Made by a program: the position numbers and the translations under genes
Assembly: GCF_030816615.1 (NCBI RefSeq)
Contig: NZ_JAUSYD010000001.1
Location: 3,990,501 to 4,054,500, forward strand
Source: Streptomyces sp. B1I3
GTDB lineage: Bacteria > Actinomycetota > Actinomycetes > Streptomycetales > Streptomycetaceae
Length of the DNA: 64,000 nt
Direction of reading: 5' to 3'
The notes under the pieces: generated by a model
Databases searched by the model: none
The model's input: the letters and a program-made list of their open reading frames with translations, nothing else
Told to the model about the DNA's origin: nothing
In this document: one piece after another, positions 43,094-50,999 of the stretch
Layout of the letters: each line of letters opens with the position of its first letter
Numbering within the stretch: the stretch's first letter is position 1

Positions 43094-43120
43094 GGGAATG
43101 CGCGCCCCGTAGGATCCGTT
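43094..43120 (+). promoter_or_regulatory. SigR-type promoter of trxB
   Basis: GGGAAT (43094-43099), an 18-base spacer and GTT (43118-43120) match the SigR consensus GGAAT-N18-GTT of Streptomyces. It sits 70 bases before the trxB start. The S. coelicolor trxBA operon is a known SigR target, so induction by thiol oxidation is expected. Confidence 0.85.
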
Positions 43121-43189
43121 GGGTGGGGTGAGAGTCGTGGAACCGGCCCCAGTAGGTAGTAGGCAGTCTGCAGAGACGAGGAAGAACCC

Positions 43190-44161
43190 GTGAGCGACGT
43201 CCGTAATGTGATCATCATCGGCTCCGGGCCGGCCGGTTACACCGCCGCCCTGTACACCGCTCGCGCGTCGCTGAAGCCGCTGGTGTTCGAAGGCGCCGTC
43301 ACCGCAGGCGGTGCTCTGATGAACACCACCGACGTGGAGAACTTCCCGGGCTTCCAGAACGGAATCATGGGCCCTGAGCTCATGGACAACATGCGCGCCC
43401 AGGCCGAGCGCTTCGGCGCCGACCTCATCCCCGACGATGTGGTCTCCGTCGACCTCACCGGCGAGATCAAGACCGTCACGGACACGGCAGGCACGGTGCA
43501 CCGCGCCAAGGCAGTCATCGTCACCACGGGATCGCAGCACCGCAAGCTCGGACTGCCGAACGAGGACGCTCTCTCCGGCCGGGGTGTCTCCTGGTGTGCC
43601 ACCTGCGACGGCTTCTTCTTCAAGGACCAGGACATCGCTGTGATCGGTGGTGGCGACACTGCCATGGAGGAGGCGACCTTCCTGTCCCGGTTCGCCAAGT
43701 CGGTCACGATCGTCCACCGCCGCGACTCCCTGCGCGCCTCCAAGGCCATGCAGGACCGCGCCTTCGCCGATCCGAAGATCAAGTTCGCCTGGGACAGCGA
43801 GGTCGCCGTCGTCCACGGTGACCAGAAGCTCTCCGGCCTGACTCTTCGCAACACCAAGACGGGCGAGACGTCCGAGCTGCCGGTGACCGGTCTGTTCATC
43901 GCCGTCGGCCACGACCCCCGTACCGAACTCTTCAAGGGGCAGCTGGACCTCGACGACGAGGGTTACCTCAAGGTCGACGCCCCTTCGACGCGCACCAACC
44001 TCACGGGCGTCTTCGGCGCCGGCGACGTCGTCGACCACACCTACCGGCAGGCGATCACCGCTGCCGGGACCGGCTGCTCCGCAGCCCTCGATGCGGAGCG
44101 CTTCCTGGCCGCGCTCTCCGACGAGAAGCTCGCCGAGCCGGAGAAGACCCCGGCAGTCTGA
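43190..44161 (+). CDS. trxB: Thioredoxin reductase
   Basis: 323 residues. FAD-binding start VIIIGSGPAGYTAALYTARA, the redox disulfide CATC in GVSWCATCDGFFFKDQDIAV, the NADPH site VIGGGDTAMEEATFL and the C-terminal FAD motif TGVFGAGDVVDHTYRQAITA. Reduces thioredoxin with NADPH in the cytoplasm. GTG at 43190 has GACGAGGAAGAACCC before it. Linked with trxA (41-base gap), and preceded by a SigR-type promoter. Confidence 0.97.
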   Translation: MSDVRNVIIIGSGPAGYTAALYTARASLKPLVFEGAVTAGGALMNTTDVENFPGFQNGIMGPELMDNMRAQAERFGADLIPDDVVSVDLTGEIKTVTDTAGTVHRAKAVIVTTGSQHRKLGLPNEDALSGRGVSWCATCDGFFFKDQDIAVIGGGDTAMEEATFLSRFAKSVTIVHRRDSLRASKAMQDRAFADPKIKFAWDSEVAVVHGDQKLSGLTLRNTKTGETSELPVTGLFIAVGHDPRTELFKGQLDLDDEGYLKVDAPSTRTNLTGVFGAGDVVDHTYRQAITAAGTGCSAALDAERFLAALSDEKLAEPEKTPAV

Positions 44162-44202
44162 CTTTCTCCCCCTCCACACCCCACGTAATTAAGGAGGTCG
44201 CC

Positions 44203-44535
44203 GTGGCCGGCGCCCTGAAGAACGTAACTGACGACTCCTTCGACGAGGATGTCCTGAAGAACGACAAGCCCGTTCTGGTGGACTTCTGGGCGGCGTGGTG
44301 CGGCCCGTGCCGGCAGATCGCTCCGTCGCTCGAGGCGATCGCGACCGAGTTCGGCGACAAGATCGAGATCGTCAAGCTCAACATCGACGAGAACCCGGCC
44401 ATCGCGGCGAAGTACGGCGTCATGTCCATCCCGACACTCAACGTGTACCAGGGTGGCGAGGTCGCCAAGACCATCGTCGGTGCCAAGCCGAAGGCCGCGA
44501 TTCTCCGCGACCTCGAAGCCTTCATCGGCGAGTAA
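44203..44535 (+). CDS. trxA: Thioredoxin
   Basis: 110 residues with VLVDFWAAWCGPCRQIAPSL, the WCGPC active site, and the cis-proline MSIPTLNVYQGG. Full-length cytoplasmic thioredoxin, product of GTG 44203 behind AAGGAGGTC. Pairs with the upstream trxB gene in the same operon. A terminator that shares bases with parS follows. Confidence 0.97.
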   Translation: MAGALKNVTDDSFDEDVLKNDKPVLVDFWAAWCGPCRQIAPSLEAIATEFGDKIEIVKLNIDENPAIAAKYGVMSIPTLNVYQGGEVAKTIVGAKPKAAILRDLEAFIGE

Positions 44536-44551
44536 CACAGCGCCACTCACT

Positions 44552-44565
44552 GTTTCACGTGAAAC
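44552..44565. other. parS site 7 (canonical)
   Basis: Perfect GTTTCACGTGAAAC 16 bases after the trxA stop. Its last five bases (GAAAC) are the start of the trxA terminator stem. Confidence 0.95.
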
Positions 44566-44594
44566 GGGCCCATCCTTTCGGGTGGGCCCGTTTC
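44561..44594 (+). terminator. trxBA terminator overlapping parS
   Basis: Perfect 12-base stem GAAACGGGCCCA / TGGGCCCGTTTC with a 10-base loop. The first five bases are shared with the adjacent parS site. Confidence 0.85.
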
Positions 44595-44628
44595 GCATGA
44601 TCCTCGACTCTCCGCACTGTCTCCGGGG

Positions 44629-45246
44629 TCAGAGAGGCCGCAGCACCGGCTCCTTCTGCACCGCACCCAGCAGCCTGTCCAACGCCAGCTCCACGTCCTC
44701 TTTCCAGGACAGCGTGGTACGCAGCTCCAGTCTCAGCCGGGGGTACACCGGATGAGGACGCACCGTCTTGAAGCCCACCGCCAGCAGGTGGTCGGCGGGC
44801 AGCACACAGGCAGGCTCTTTCCAGCGGGCGTTTCCGAACGCCTCGATCGCTCGGAAACCACGATGCAGCAAGTCCTTGGCCACCGTCTGCACCATCACAC
44901 GCCCCAGCCCTTGCCCCTGGAATTCTGGCGAAATCAACGCAGTCATCAGCTGCACGGCGTCGGGGGAGGCGGGGCTCGTGGGAAACGCCATGGAGCGTGG
45001 CACATAAGCGGGCGGCGCGTAGAGCACGAAGCCGGCCGGGACGTCATCCACATAGACGACCCGCCCGCAGGAACCCCACTCCAGCAGAACGGAGGAGATC
45101 CAGGCTTCCTTCTCCACCTCGGGTCTGCCCGCCTTTACCGCAGCTTCGCCGCTGACCGGATCAAGTTCCCAGAAGACGCACGAGCGGCAACGCCGGGGGA
45201 GATCCGGAAGGTTGTCCAGTGTGAGCGGTACGAGCCGACGCCCCAT
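44629..45246 (-). CDS. GNAT acetyltransferase with N-terminal cysteine motif
   Basis: 205 residues. The N-terminus carries RRCRSCVFWELD, a cysteine pair found in this actinobacterial origin-proximal GNAT family. The acetyl-CoA loop is SPEFQGQGLGRVMVQTVAKD, and GFKTVRPHPVYPRLRLEL ends the fold. Substrate unknown. GAGGAAC about 10 bases before the ATG at 45246 supports the start. Convergent with trxA and overlapped at its 5' end by a small upstream ORF. Confidence 0.85.
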   Translation of the reverse strand: MGRRLVPLTLDNLPDLPRRCRSCVFWELDPVSGEAAVKAGRPEVEKEAWISSVLLEWGSCGRVVYVDDVPAGFVLYAPPAYVPRSMAFPTSPASPDAVQLMTALISPEFQGQGLGRVMVQTVAKDLLHRGFRAIEAFGNARWKEPACVLPADHLLAVGFKTVRPHPVYPRLRLELRTTLSWKEDVELALDRLLGAVQKEPVLRPL

Positions 45247-45392
45247 GAAGGCGGTTCCTCACTTCCTTCGCCCGCCGCACCCCGTGCGGCTGCCAGCGCA
45301 CTCCGTTCTCGGAACAGGCTGCCGACGAACCCCCCGACAGCACCAAGCCCCAATCCGACTGTCACCAGGTGGCTGCGATTCACTGATCGCAC
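45135..45392 (-). CDS. Small hydrophobic-N-terminus ORF overlapping the GNAT gene
   Basis: 85 residues beginning VRSVNRSHLVTVGLGLGAVG followed by GFVGSLFRERSALAAA, a possible membrane segment. AGAGGAGG lies 8 bases before the GTG at 45392, a good ribosome binding site. Its last 112 bases overlap the GNAT gene in another frame, so its C-terminal third is probably unconstrained or shorter in relatives. Not recognised; it lies between parB and the GNAT gene. Confidence 0.45.
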   Translation of the reverse strand: MRSVNRSHLVTVGLGLGAVGGFVGSLFRERSALAAARGAAGEGSEEPPSWGVGSYRSHWTTFRISPGVAARASSGNLIRSAAKLR

Positions 45393-45490
45393 GGCCCCCG
45401 CCTCCTCTGAGGTGCATCACGGTGGTGGATACGCCATACCAGAACGCATCGTATCCACCCAGACGTGATGTCGACACCGAAGAAATGCAA

Positions 45491-45535
45491 AGGGCGGGCT
45501 GTGTTCCGGAAACTTCCCGGCACACAGCCCGCCCT
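45491..45535 (-). terminator. Terminator of parAB
   Basis: A 14-base perfect stem AGGGCGGGCTGTGT (45491-45504) and ACACAGCCCGCCCT (45522-45535) with a 17-base loop, 16 bases beyond the parB stop. Confidence 0.85.
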
Positions 45536-45551
45536 GACGCCCACCAGGGGC

Positions 45552-46640
45552 TCAGCTCTCGTCGTCGCCCTGCTCTTCCGAGAGGCTGCGTTCCAGCACA
45601 CGCCCCTCACCCGGAGCCAGGCTGCCGAGAATGCGCTCCAGATCCTCCATCGAAGCGAACTCGACGACGATCTTCCCCTTCTTCTGTCCGAGGTCGACCT
45701 TCACCCGCGTCTCGAAACGGTCCGAGAGCCGGGACGCCAGATCAGTGAGAGCCGGCGAGACACGGCCGCCCGCCCTGGGGCCCTTGGGCTTCGCCGAACT
45801 CGTGGGCTCTGAGCCGAGCAGATTCACGATCTCCTCGACCGCCCGCACCGACAACCCCTCGGCCACGATGCGGTGGGCCAGCCGGTCCTGCTCCTCGGAG
45901 TCATCCACCGACAACAGTGCCCGTGCGTGACCAGCGGAGAGAACCCCGGCAGCGACCCTGCGCTGCACCGGCGGGGAGAGCCGCAGCAGACGCAGTGTGT
46001 TGGAGACCTGAGGACGTGAACGGCCGATCCGGTCCGCCAGCTGGTCATGCGTGCACTTGAAGTCCTTCAGCAGCTGGTCGTACGCCGCCGCTTCCTCCAA
46101 GGGATTCAGCTGGGCCCGGTGCAGGTTCTCCAGGAGCGCGTCGAGAAGCAGCTTCTCGTCGTCCGTCGCACGGACGATGGCCGGAATGCGTTCCAGGCCG
46201 GCCTCGCCGCATGCCCTCCACCGACGCTCACCCATGATGAGCTCGTAGCGGTCGTCAGCCACCTTGCGCACGACGACGGGCTGAAGCAGACCGACCTCCT
46301 TGATGGAGGTCACCAACTCCGCCAGTGCGTCCTCGTCGAACACCTCACGAGGCTGCTTGGGGTTCGGCGCGATCGAATCAATCGGGATTTCGGCGAAATA
46401 GGCCCCGGCAGAGTCCGTCGACTCAGTAACGCTCTGGGGCTCGGCCGGGGGAGAACTCGGCTCCGGGACCAAGGGCCCGGACGGAAGCCCGGTCACCTTC
46501 GCGGCGGCCACCCCACGGTCGGCGGTCATCAGAGCCGAAGCGCCCGTGCCCGACGAGGGAGTGGCCACCTGCCTCTCCTGCGGAGCTGCGGGGATCAGTG
46601 CACCGAGCCCACGCCCCAGTCCTCTACGACGCTCACTCAC
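45552..46640 (-). CDS. parB: ParB, chromosome partitioning CTPase
   Basis: 362 residues. The N-terminal RRGLGRGLGALIPA is the ParA-contact motif. The ParB/Srx domain includes IAPNPKQPREVFDEDALAEL, the GERRWRA box (137-143) that binds CTP, and ENLHRAQLNPLEEAAAYDQL; the HTH (DQLADRIGRSRPQVSNTLRL) binds parS. A C-terminal dimerisation domain ends it. ParB loads at the parS sites listed here, forming the complex that organises chromosomes for sporulation septation. Its ATG overlaps the parA stop (ATGA). Confidence 0.97.
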   Translation of the reverse strand: MSERRRGLGRGLGALIPAAPQERQVATPSSGTGASALMTADRGVAAAKVTGLPSGPLVPEPSSPPAEPQSVTESTDSAGAYFAEIPIDSIAPNPKQPREVFDEDALAELVTSIKEVGLLQPVVVRKVADDRYELIMGERRWRACGEAGLERIPAIVRATDDEKLLLDALLENLHRAQLNPLEEAAAYDQLLKDFKCTHDQLADRIGRSRPQVSNTLRLLRLSPPVQRRVAAGVLSAGHARALLSVDDSEEQDRLAHRIVAEGLSVRAVEEIVNLLGSEPTSSAKPKGPRAGGRVSPALTDLASRLSDRFETRVKVDLGQKKGKIVVEFASMEDLERILGSLAPGEGRVLERSLSEEQGDDES

Positions 46641-47713
46641 TGCATGCCCTCCGAGTTGCTGCGCTGGCTGTTCTGCCCGCCCGTGCGGGCGTGCTGGGCC
46701 TCATAGTGCATGCCCACGCCCCGCAGGGCGATCTCACGGGCCGCTTCGAGGTAGGACAGTGATCCACTGGATCCCGGATCATAGGTCAGTACGGTCTGCC
46801 CATAGCTCGGCGCCTCGGAGATGCGCACCGACCGCGGGATGCTCGTGCGCAGCACCTCCTTGCCGAAGTGGCTGCGCACCTCCTCCGCCACCTGCGAGGC
46901 AAGCCTGGTCCTGCCGTCATACATGGTGAGGAGGATCGTGGAGACGTGCAGGTCCGGGTTCAGATGCCCACGCACGAGATCGACGTTGCGCAACAACTGC
47001 CCGAGGCCCTCCAGCGCGTAGTACTCGCACTGGATCGGAATGAGAACCTCGGCCCCGGCTACGAGCGCGTTGACGGTGAGCAGGCCTAGCGACGGCGGAC
47101 AGTCGATGAGGATGTAGTCCAGAGGCTGCTCGTATGCCTGAATGGCTCGCTGAAGCCGGCTCTCACGTGCCACCAGCGACACCAGCTCGATCTCCGCGCC
47201 GGCGAGGTCGATAGTGGCCGGGGCACAGAAGAGACCTTCGACGTCCGGAACGGGCTGTACCACCTCGGAGAGGGGCCTGCTGTCCACCAGGACGTCATAG
47301 ATGGAGGGAACCTCCGCGTGATGGTCGATTCCCAGAGCCGTCGAAGCGTTCCCCTGTGGGTCGAGGTCCACCACCAGGACTCGCGCACCGTGCAGTGCGA
47401 GCGAAGCGGCGAGATTGACCGTCGAGGTCGTCTTACCGACTCCGCCCTTCTGGTTGGCGACAACCATCACGCGCGTCTGCTCAGGTCGGGGCAGGCCCTC
47501 ACCGGCGCGGCCAAGGGCCTCAACCGCCAGCTGGGCCGCACGACCGATGGGTGTGTCGTCCATCGGAGGCGGTGTTTCACGTGAAACACCCTCCCCCAAG
47601 GACTCGGTACGGGGACCGGGGACCGGATCGGTCATCGGTCCCGCGGTGTCGGCGTCGGACCGCAAGGATTCACTCTCCTCGACTTCAGGCTCGCAATGAA
47701 CAGAGCCTGCCAT
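46637..47713 (-). CDS. parA: ParA, partitioning ATPase
   Basis: 358 residues from ATG 47713, giving a length like S. coelicolor ParA. The deviant Walker A is NQKGGVGKTTSTVNLAASLA; LVVDLDPQGNASTALGID and ILIDCPPSLGLLTVNALVAG follow. ATP-dependent dimers track ParB-parS complexes and hyphal tip proteins. The in-frame region extends upstream to 47917 without a stop, so the true start is not certain. A parS site lies inside the gene (VSRET near residue 45) and DnaA boxes and another parS lie upstream. Confidence 0.93.
   Translation of the reverse strand: MAGSVHCEPEVEESESLRSDADTAGPMTDPVPGPRTESLGEGVSRETPPPMDDTPIGRAAQLAVEALGRAGEGLPRPEQTRVMVVANQKGGVGKTTSTVNLAASLALHGARVLVVDLDPQGNASTALGIDHHAEVPSIYDVLVDSRPLSEVVQPVPDVEGLFCAPATIDLAGAEIELVSLVARESRLQRAIQAYEQPLDYILIDCPPSLGLLTVNALVAGAEVLIPIQCEYYALEGLGQLLRNVDLVRGHLNPDLHVSTILLTMYDGRTRLASQVAEEVRSHFGKEVLRTSIPRSVRISEAPSYGQTVLTYDPGSSGSLSYLEAAREIALRGVGMHYEAQHARTGGQNSQRSNSEGMQ
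47574..47587. other. parS site 8 (inside parA)
   Basis: Perfect GTTTCACGTGAAAC within the non-conserved N-terminal part of parA, translated as VSRET. ParB binding here could affect parAB expression. Confidence 0.95.
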
Positions 47714-47749
47714 GCTTTCGGGGTCGTGAACCAGCGAGGCCGACTCTTC

Positions 47750-47776
47750 TGTGGATGAATCCACTTCTGTGGACAA
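47750..47776. promoter_or_regulatory. DnaA boxes upstream of parA
   Basis: TGTGGATGA (47750-47758) and TGTGGACAA (47768-47776, perfect TTGTCCACA on the minus strand) lie 37-63 bases before the preferred parA start, in the probable parAB promoter region. Binding by DnaA is inferred. Confidence 0.5.
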
Positions 47777-47859
47777 CTCGGTAGCCCGTACGGGCCTGCG
47801 GTCGCGCGGCGAGACCGCCGCACGACCCCGGCCGATAATTCCCTGCAGCAGAGAGCGAC

Positions 47860-47873
47860 GTTTCACGTGAAAC
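47860..47873. other. parS site 9 (upstream of parA)
   Basis: Perfect GTTTCACGTGAAAC in the gap between rsmG and parA, about 150 bases before the preferred parA start. Confidence 0.95.
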
Positions 47874-48014
47874 ACGATGCCCCTGGGGCGTACAGCCAGG
47901 GTCTCGACACTCCGCAAAGGCTACATATCGCTACATGCCGCATCTATGCATGAACCACCTGCGGATGCGACAGGAGCGGCAACCGAGGGCGTACCGACCC
48001 CTCACATCCAGGGC

Positions 48015-48731
48015 TCAGCGACGTCGACGCGTTCGCCCCACCCGTGCAGCCTTGGCGCGCTTGGCGGCGAACCTCACACCACCCGGGCTCTCCCCGACCA
48101 CCACACGCACCACGGTGGAGGCCGGTTCGACGAGTCCCTCGCCGACGTGCAGCACCTCGGTCTCCACCACGCCGAGCTTGCTCAGGGCAGCACGAGCACC
48201 CTGGATCTCCTCCTCTGCGGTACCTCCCTTGAGAGCCAGCATCTCGCCGTAGGGGCGCAGCAGGGGCACACCCCATCCCGCGAGGCGGTCGAGCGGGGCG
48301 ACGGCCCGAGCCGTCACCACATGGACCGGCTGCAGCGTCCCGAGCACCTCCTCGGCCCGACCACGGACGACCGTCACGTGATCCAGACCGAGCAGTTCGA
48401 CGACTTCCTGCAGGAAGTTCGTGCGACGCAACAGCGGTTCAAGCAAGGTGATCTTCAGGTCGGGGCGCACCAGCGCGAGAGGAATCCCGGGCAGGCCGGC
48501 TCCTGAGCCCACGTCGCACACCGTGACGCCCTCGGGGACGACCTCCGACAGCACTGCGCAGTTCAGCAGATGCCGCTCCCACAGGCGCGGAACCTCGCGA
48601 GGCCCGATCAGCCCTCTCTTCACCCCCGCGTCCGCCAGCAGCTCCGCGTACCTGACAGCCATGGGAAAGAACTCACCGAATACCGCTTGCGCCGCTTTGG
48701 GCGCCTGAGGGAGCTCTGCTGCCTCCGTCAC
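48015..48731 (-). CDS. rsmG: RsmG, 16S rRNA m7G527 methyltransferase
   Basis: 238 residues from GTG 48731. SAM-dependent; methylates G527 (E. coli numbering) of 16S rRNA. AdoMet loop VCDVGSGAGLPGIPLALVRP, then TLLEPLLRRTNFLQEVVELL and HVVTARAVAPLDRLAGWGVP. Mutations in this gene give low-level streptomycin resistance in Streptomyces and can raise antibiotic output. A terminator separates it from jag, so it has its own promoter; parA follows with a gap of about 300 bases. Confidence 0.95.
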   Translation of the reverse strand: MTEAAELPQAPKAAQAVFGEFFPMAVRYAELLADAGVKRGLIGPREVPRLWERHLLNCAVLSEVVPEGVTVCDVGSGAGLPGIPLALVRPDLKITLLEPLLRRTNFLQEVVELLGLDHVTVVRGRAEEVLGTLQPVHVVTARAVAPLDRLAGWGVPLLRPYGEMLALKGGTAEEEIQGARAALSKLGVVETEVLHVGEGLVEPASTVVRVVVGESPGGVRFAAKRAKAARVGRTRRRR

Positions 48732-48797
48732 GAGGACCGTCCTTCCGTACCGCACTAGCGCGCACTGTGGGTGGCTGACTATCGGGGCTGACAAAGA

Positions 48798-48827
48798 TCG
48801 GCCCCGTCTGCGCACAGACGGGGCCGA
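48798..48827 (-). terminator. Terminator of the rpmH-rnpA-yidD-yidC-jag operon
   Basis: Perfect 13-base stem TCGGCCCCGTCTG / CAGACGGGGCCGA with a CGCA loop, 16 bases after the jag stop. Confidence 0.85.
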
Positions 48828-48843
48828 CAGTACAAGGATCCGG

Positions 48844-49353
48844 TCAGGCCGGAAGAACGACGACGAAGCGCTGCGGCTCCTCGCCCTCGGACTCGCTGCG
48901 CAGACCCGCCGCCGCGACGGCGTCATGCACGACCTTGCGCTCGAACGGCGTCATGGGCTCCAGCTTGACCGGCTCGCCGGAGCTCTTGACCTCGTCAGCG
49001 GCCTTGGCACCCAGCGCGGCGAGAACTTCCCGCTTCTTGGCACGGAAACCGGCGATGTCCAGCATCAGGCGGCTGCGGTCACCGGTCTCCCGGTGCACAG
49101 CCAGGCGCGTGAGCTCCTGGAGGGCCTCCAGTACCTCACCGTCGCGGCCCACAAGCTTCTGCAGGTCGCGCGCCGAGTCGCTGATGATCGAGACCGCGGC
49201 CCGGTCCGCCTCCACATCCATGTCGATGTCACCGTCGAGGTCTGCGATGTCGAGCAGGCCCTCGAGGTAGTCAGCCGCGATCTCCCCCTCCTGCTCGAGG
49301 CGGGTCAGAGTGTCGCTGCCCTCAGCGGCCGTGGTGGTGGTGCCTTCCGTCAC
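48844..49353 (-). CDS. jag: Jag/KhpB-like RNA-binding protein (KH and R3H domains)
   Basis: 169 residues from GTG 49353, with AAGGAG 9 bases upstream. The KH-like part has ISDSARDLQKLVGRDGEVLE and LQELTRLAVHRETGDRSRLM; the R3H part has LEPMTPFERKVVHDAVAAAG and GEEPQRFVVVLPA. In other bacteria it binds RNA and affects cell division and envelope synthesis. Co-transcribed with yidC (14 bases apart), as is usual near the origin. The longer reading frame that continues upstream through yidC and yidD is spurious. Confidence 0.92.
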   Translation of the reverse strand: MTEGTTTTAAEGSDTLTRLEQEGEIAADYLEGLLDIADLDGDIDMDVEADRAAVSIISDSARDLQKLVGRDGEVLEALQELTRLAVHRETGDRSRLMLDIAGFRAKKREVLAALGAKAADEVKSSGEPVKLEPMTPFERKVVHDAVAAAGLRSESEGEEPQRFVVVLPA

Positions 49354-49367
49354 GGATGGACTCCTTC

Positions 49368-50636
49368 TTACTTCTTGGACGGGTGCTTGGGCCGCTGCGG
49401 GCCCTTGCGCTGTCCGGATTTGGCTTGGCGTGAGGAACCGGACGCGGTGGGCTTGCCCGCCGGCTTCGGCTTGTCGTCCTGCGGTACGTCCCGCTTCTCC
49501 AGCGAGGTCTTGGGCTCCGACCCGGTGGAATCGGAGTCCTTCGCCGCACCGGGATGCGTGGCAGCGGTTTGACGCTTGGCCTTGGTCTGGCGCTTGGGCT
49601 GCTGCCGCTTGGCCGCAGCACCGCCTTCGGCTTCGGCGACGGCCGTCTCGCTCTTCGTCACCGTGCCGTCCTCCTGGGCGGCGAGACCCAGCTTGGCCAG
49701 ACCGGTGATGAACCTGCGCTCGATGTCGTTGCGGTCGGGCCCCTTGGCGACGATCCGCTTGACGGTGTTGCGCCTCGTCCTGCCCCGTACCTCGCCATGA
49801 GCGGTCACGCTCTTCAGCAGACGCCCCAGGTACTGGTCCTGCGCCTTGCTGCCCGGCGTCGGGTTCTGGTTGATCACATACATCTGCTGGCCCATGGTCC
49901 ACACGTTCGTGGTCAGCCAGTAGACGAGGACACCGACGGGGAAGTTGATGCCCATGACGGCGAAGATCAGCGGGAAGATGTACATCAGCATCTTCTGCTG
50001 CTGCATGTACGGGGTCTTCACGGTCAGGTCGACGTTCTTCGTCATCAGCTGGCGCTGCGTGAAGAACTGGGACGCGGACATCATCACGATCATGATCGCG
50101 GTGACGACGCGGACGTCGGTCAGCGAGGCACCGAGCGCCGCGACCTTGTCCTGGCTGTCCATGAACTTCGCGGCCAGCGGTGCTCCGAAAATGTGCGCCT
50201 GACGTGCGCTGTCGAGCAGCGGCTGGTCGATGACGCCGATCGTCTTGCCCGAGGCGATCGCCGAGAGCACGTGATACAGGGCGAAGAAGAACGGGGACTG
50301 CGCCAGGATGGGAAGGCACGAGGAGAGGGGATTGGTACCCGTCTCCTTGTACAGCTTCATCATCTCTTCGGACTGACGCTGTTTGTCGTTCTTGTAGCGC
50401 TCCTGGATCGCCTTCATCTTCGGCTGGAGCACCTGCATGTTCCGGGTCGACTTGATCTGCTTGACGAACAGCGGGATCAGACAGATCCGGATCAGGATCA
50501 CCAGGGACACGATGGACAGGCCCCAGGCCCAGCCCGTGTCGTCTCCGAAGATCGCTCCGTACAGCTTGTGGAACTGGACAATGACCCACGAGACAGGTGT
50601 GGTGATAAAGCTGAACAGACTGGCAATCGTGTCCAC
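49368..50636 (-). CDS. yidC: YidC/Oxa1 membrane protein insertase
   Basis: 422 residues, Gram-positive type without the large periplasmic domain. Five membrane helices are visible: SWVIVQFHKLYGAIFG, GLSIVSLVILIRICLIPLFV, SSCLPILAQSPFFFALYHVL, VVTAIMIVMMSASQFF and LMYIFPLIFAVMGINFPVGV. The hydrophilic groove Arg is in ILIRICLIP. A long basic C-terminal tail binds the ribosome. Inserts membrane proteins with or without SecYEG. GTG start at 50636 is three bases after yidD. Confidence 0.95.
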   Translation of the reverse strand: MDTIASLFSFITTPVSWVIVQFHKLYGAIFGDDTGWAWGLSIVSLVILIRICLIPLFVKQIKSTRNMQVLQPKMKAIQERYKNDKQRQSEEMMKLYKETGTNPLSSCLPILAQSPFFFALYHVLSAIASGKTIGVIDQPLLDSARQAHIFGAPLAAKFMDSQDKVAALGASLTDVRVVTAIMIVMMSASQFFTQRQLMTKNVDLTVKTPYMQQQKMLMYIFPLIFAVMGINFPVGVLVYWLTTNVWTMGQQMYVINQNPTPGSKAQDQYLGRLLKSVTAHGEVRGRTRRNTVKRIVAKGPDRNDIERRFITGLAKLGLAAQEDGTVTKSETAVAEAEGGAAAKRQQPKRQTKAKRQTAATHPGAAKDSDSTGSEPKTSLEKRDVPQDDKPKPAGKPTASGSSRQAKSGQRKGPQRPKHPSKK

Positions 50637-50639
50637 TAA

Positions 50640-50999
50640 TCAGGCTCCTTGAGCATTGGGCGAGGTCTCTGTGGCCGGGCTCAGGGGTTCGGAGACCGAC
50701 CCCCCGGACGGCACATCGGCGGCGGAGTCCCCGCCCTTGCCGCCACGCGCACGGTTGCGCAGCAGTTCGTGCCAACGCGGACGTTTGCGTGGCGGTACGT
50801 GATCCACGCCGCCGGGTGACCACGGATTGCACCGCAGGATGCGCCATGCGGTCAGCGCGGTTCCCTTGATCGCACCGTGCCGGTCGATCGCCGTATATCC
50901 ATAGTGGGAACACGACGGGTAGTAGCGGCAGACGGGCCCGAGGAGAGGGCTGATCGTCCACTGGTACAGCTTGATGAGAGCCAGCAGCGGGTACTTCAT
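50640..50999 (-). CDS. yidD: YidD, membrane insertion efficiency factor
   Basis: 119 residues. The conserved part is LIKLYQWTISPLLGPVCRYY and PSCSHYGYTAIDRHGAIKGT with AWRILRCNPWSPGG; the C-terminal 45 residues are a polar tail seen in Streptomyces. An amphipathic membrane-associated protein that assists YidC. Its ATG overlaps the rnpA stop (ATGA), and yidC begins three bases later. Confidence 0.95.
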   Translation of the reverse strand: MKYPLLALIKLYQWTISPLLGPVCRYYPSCSHYGYTAIDRHGAIKGTALTAWRILRCNPWSPGGVDHVPPRKRPRWHELLRNRARGGKGGDSAADVPSGGSVSEPLSPATETSPNAQGA

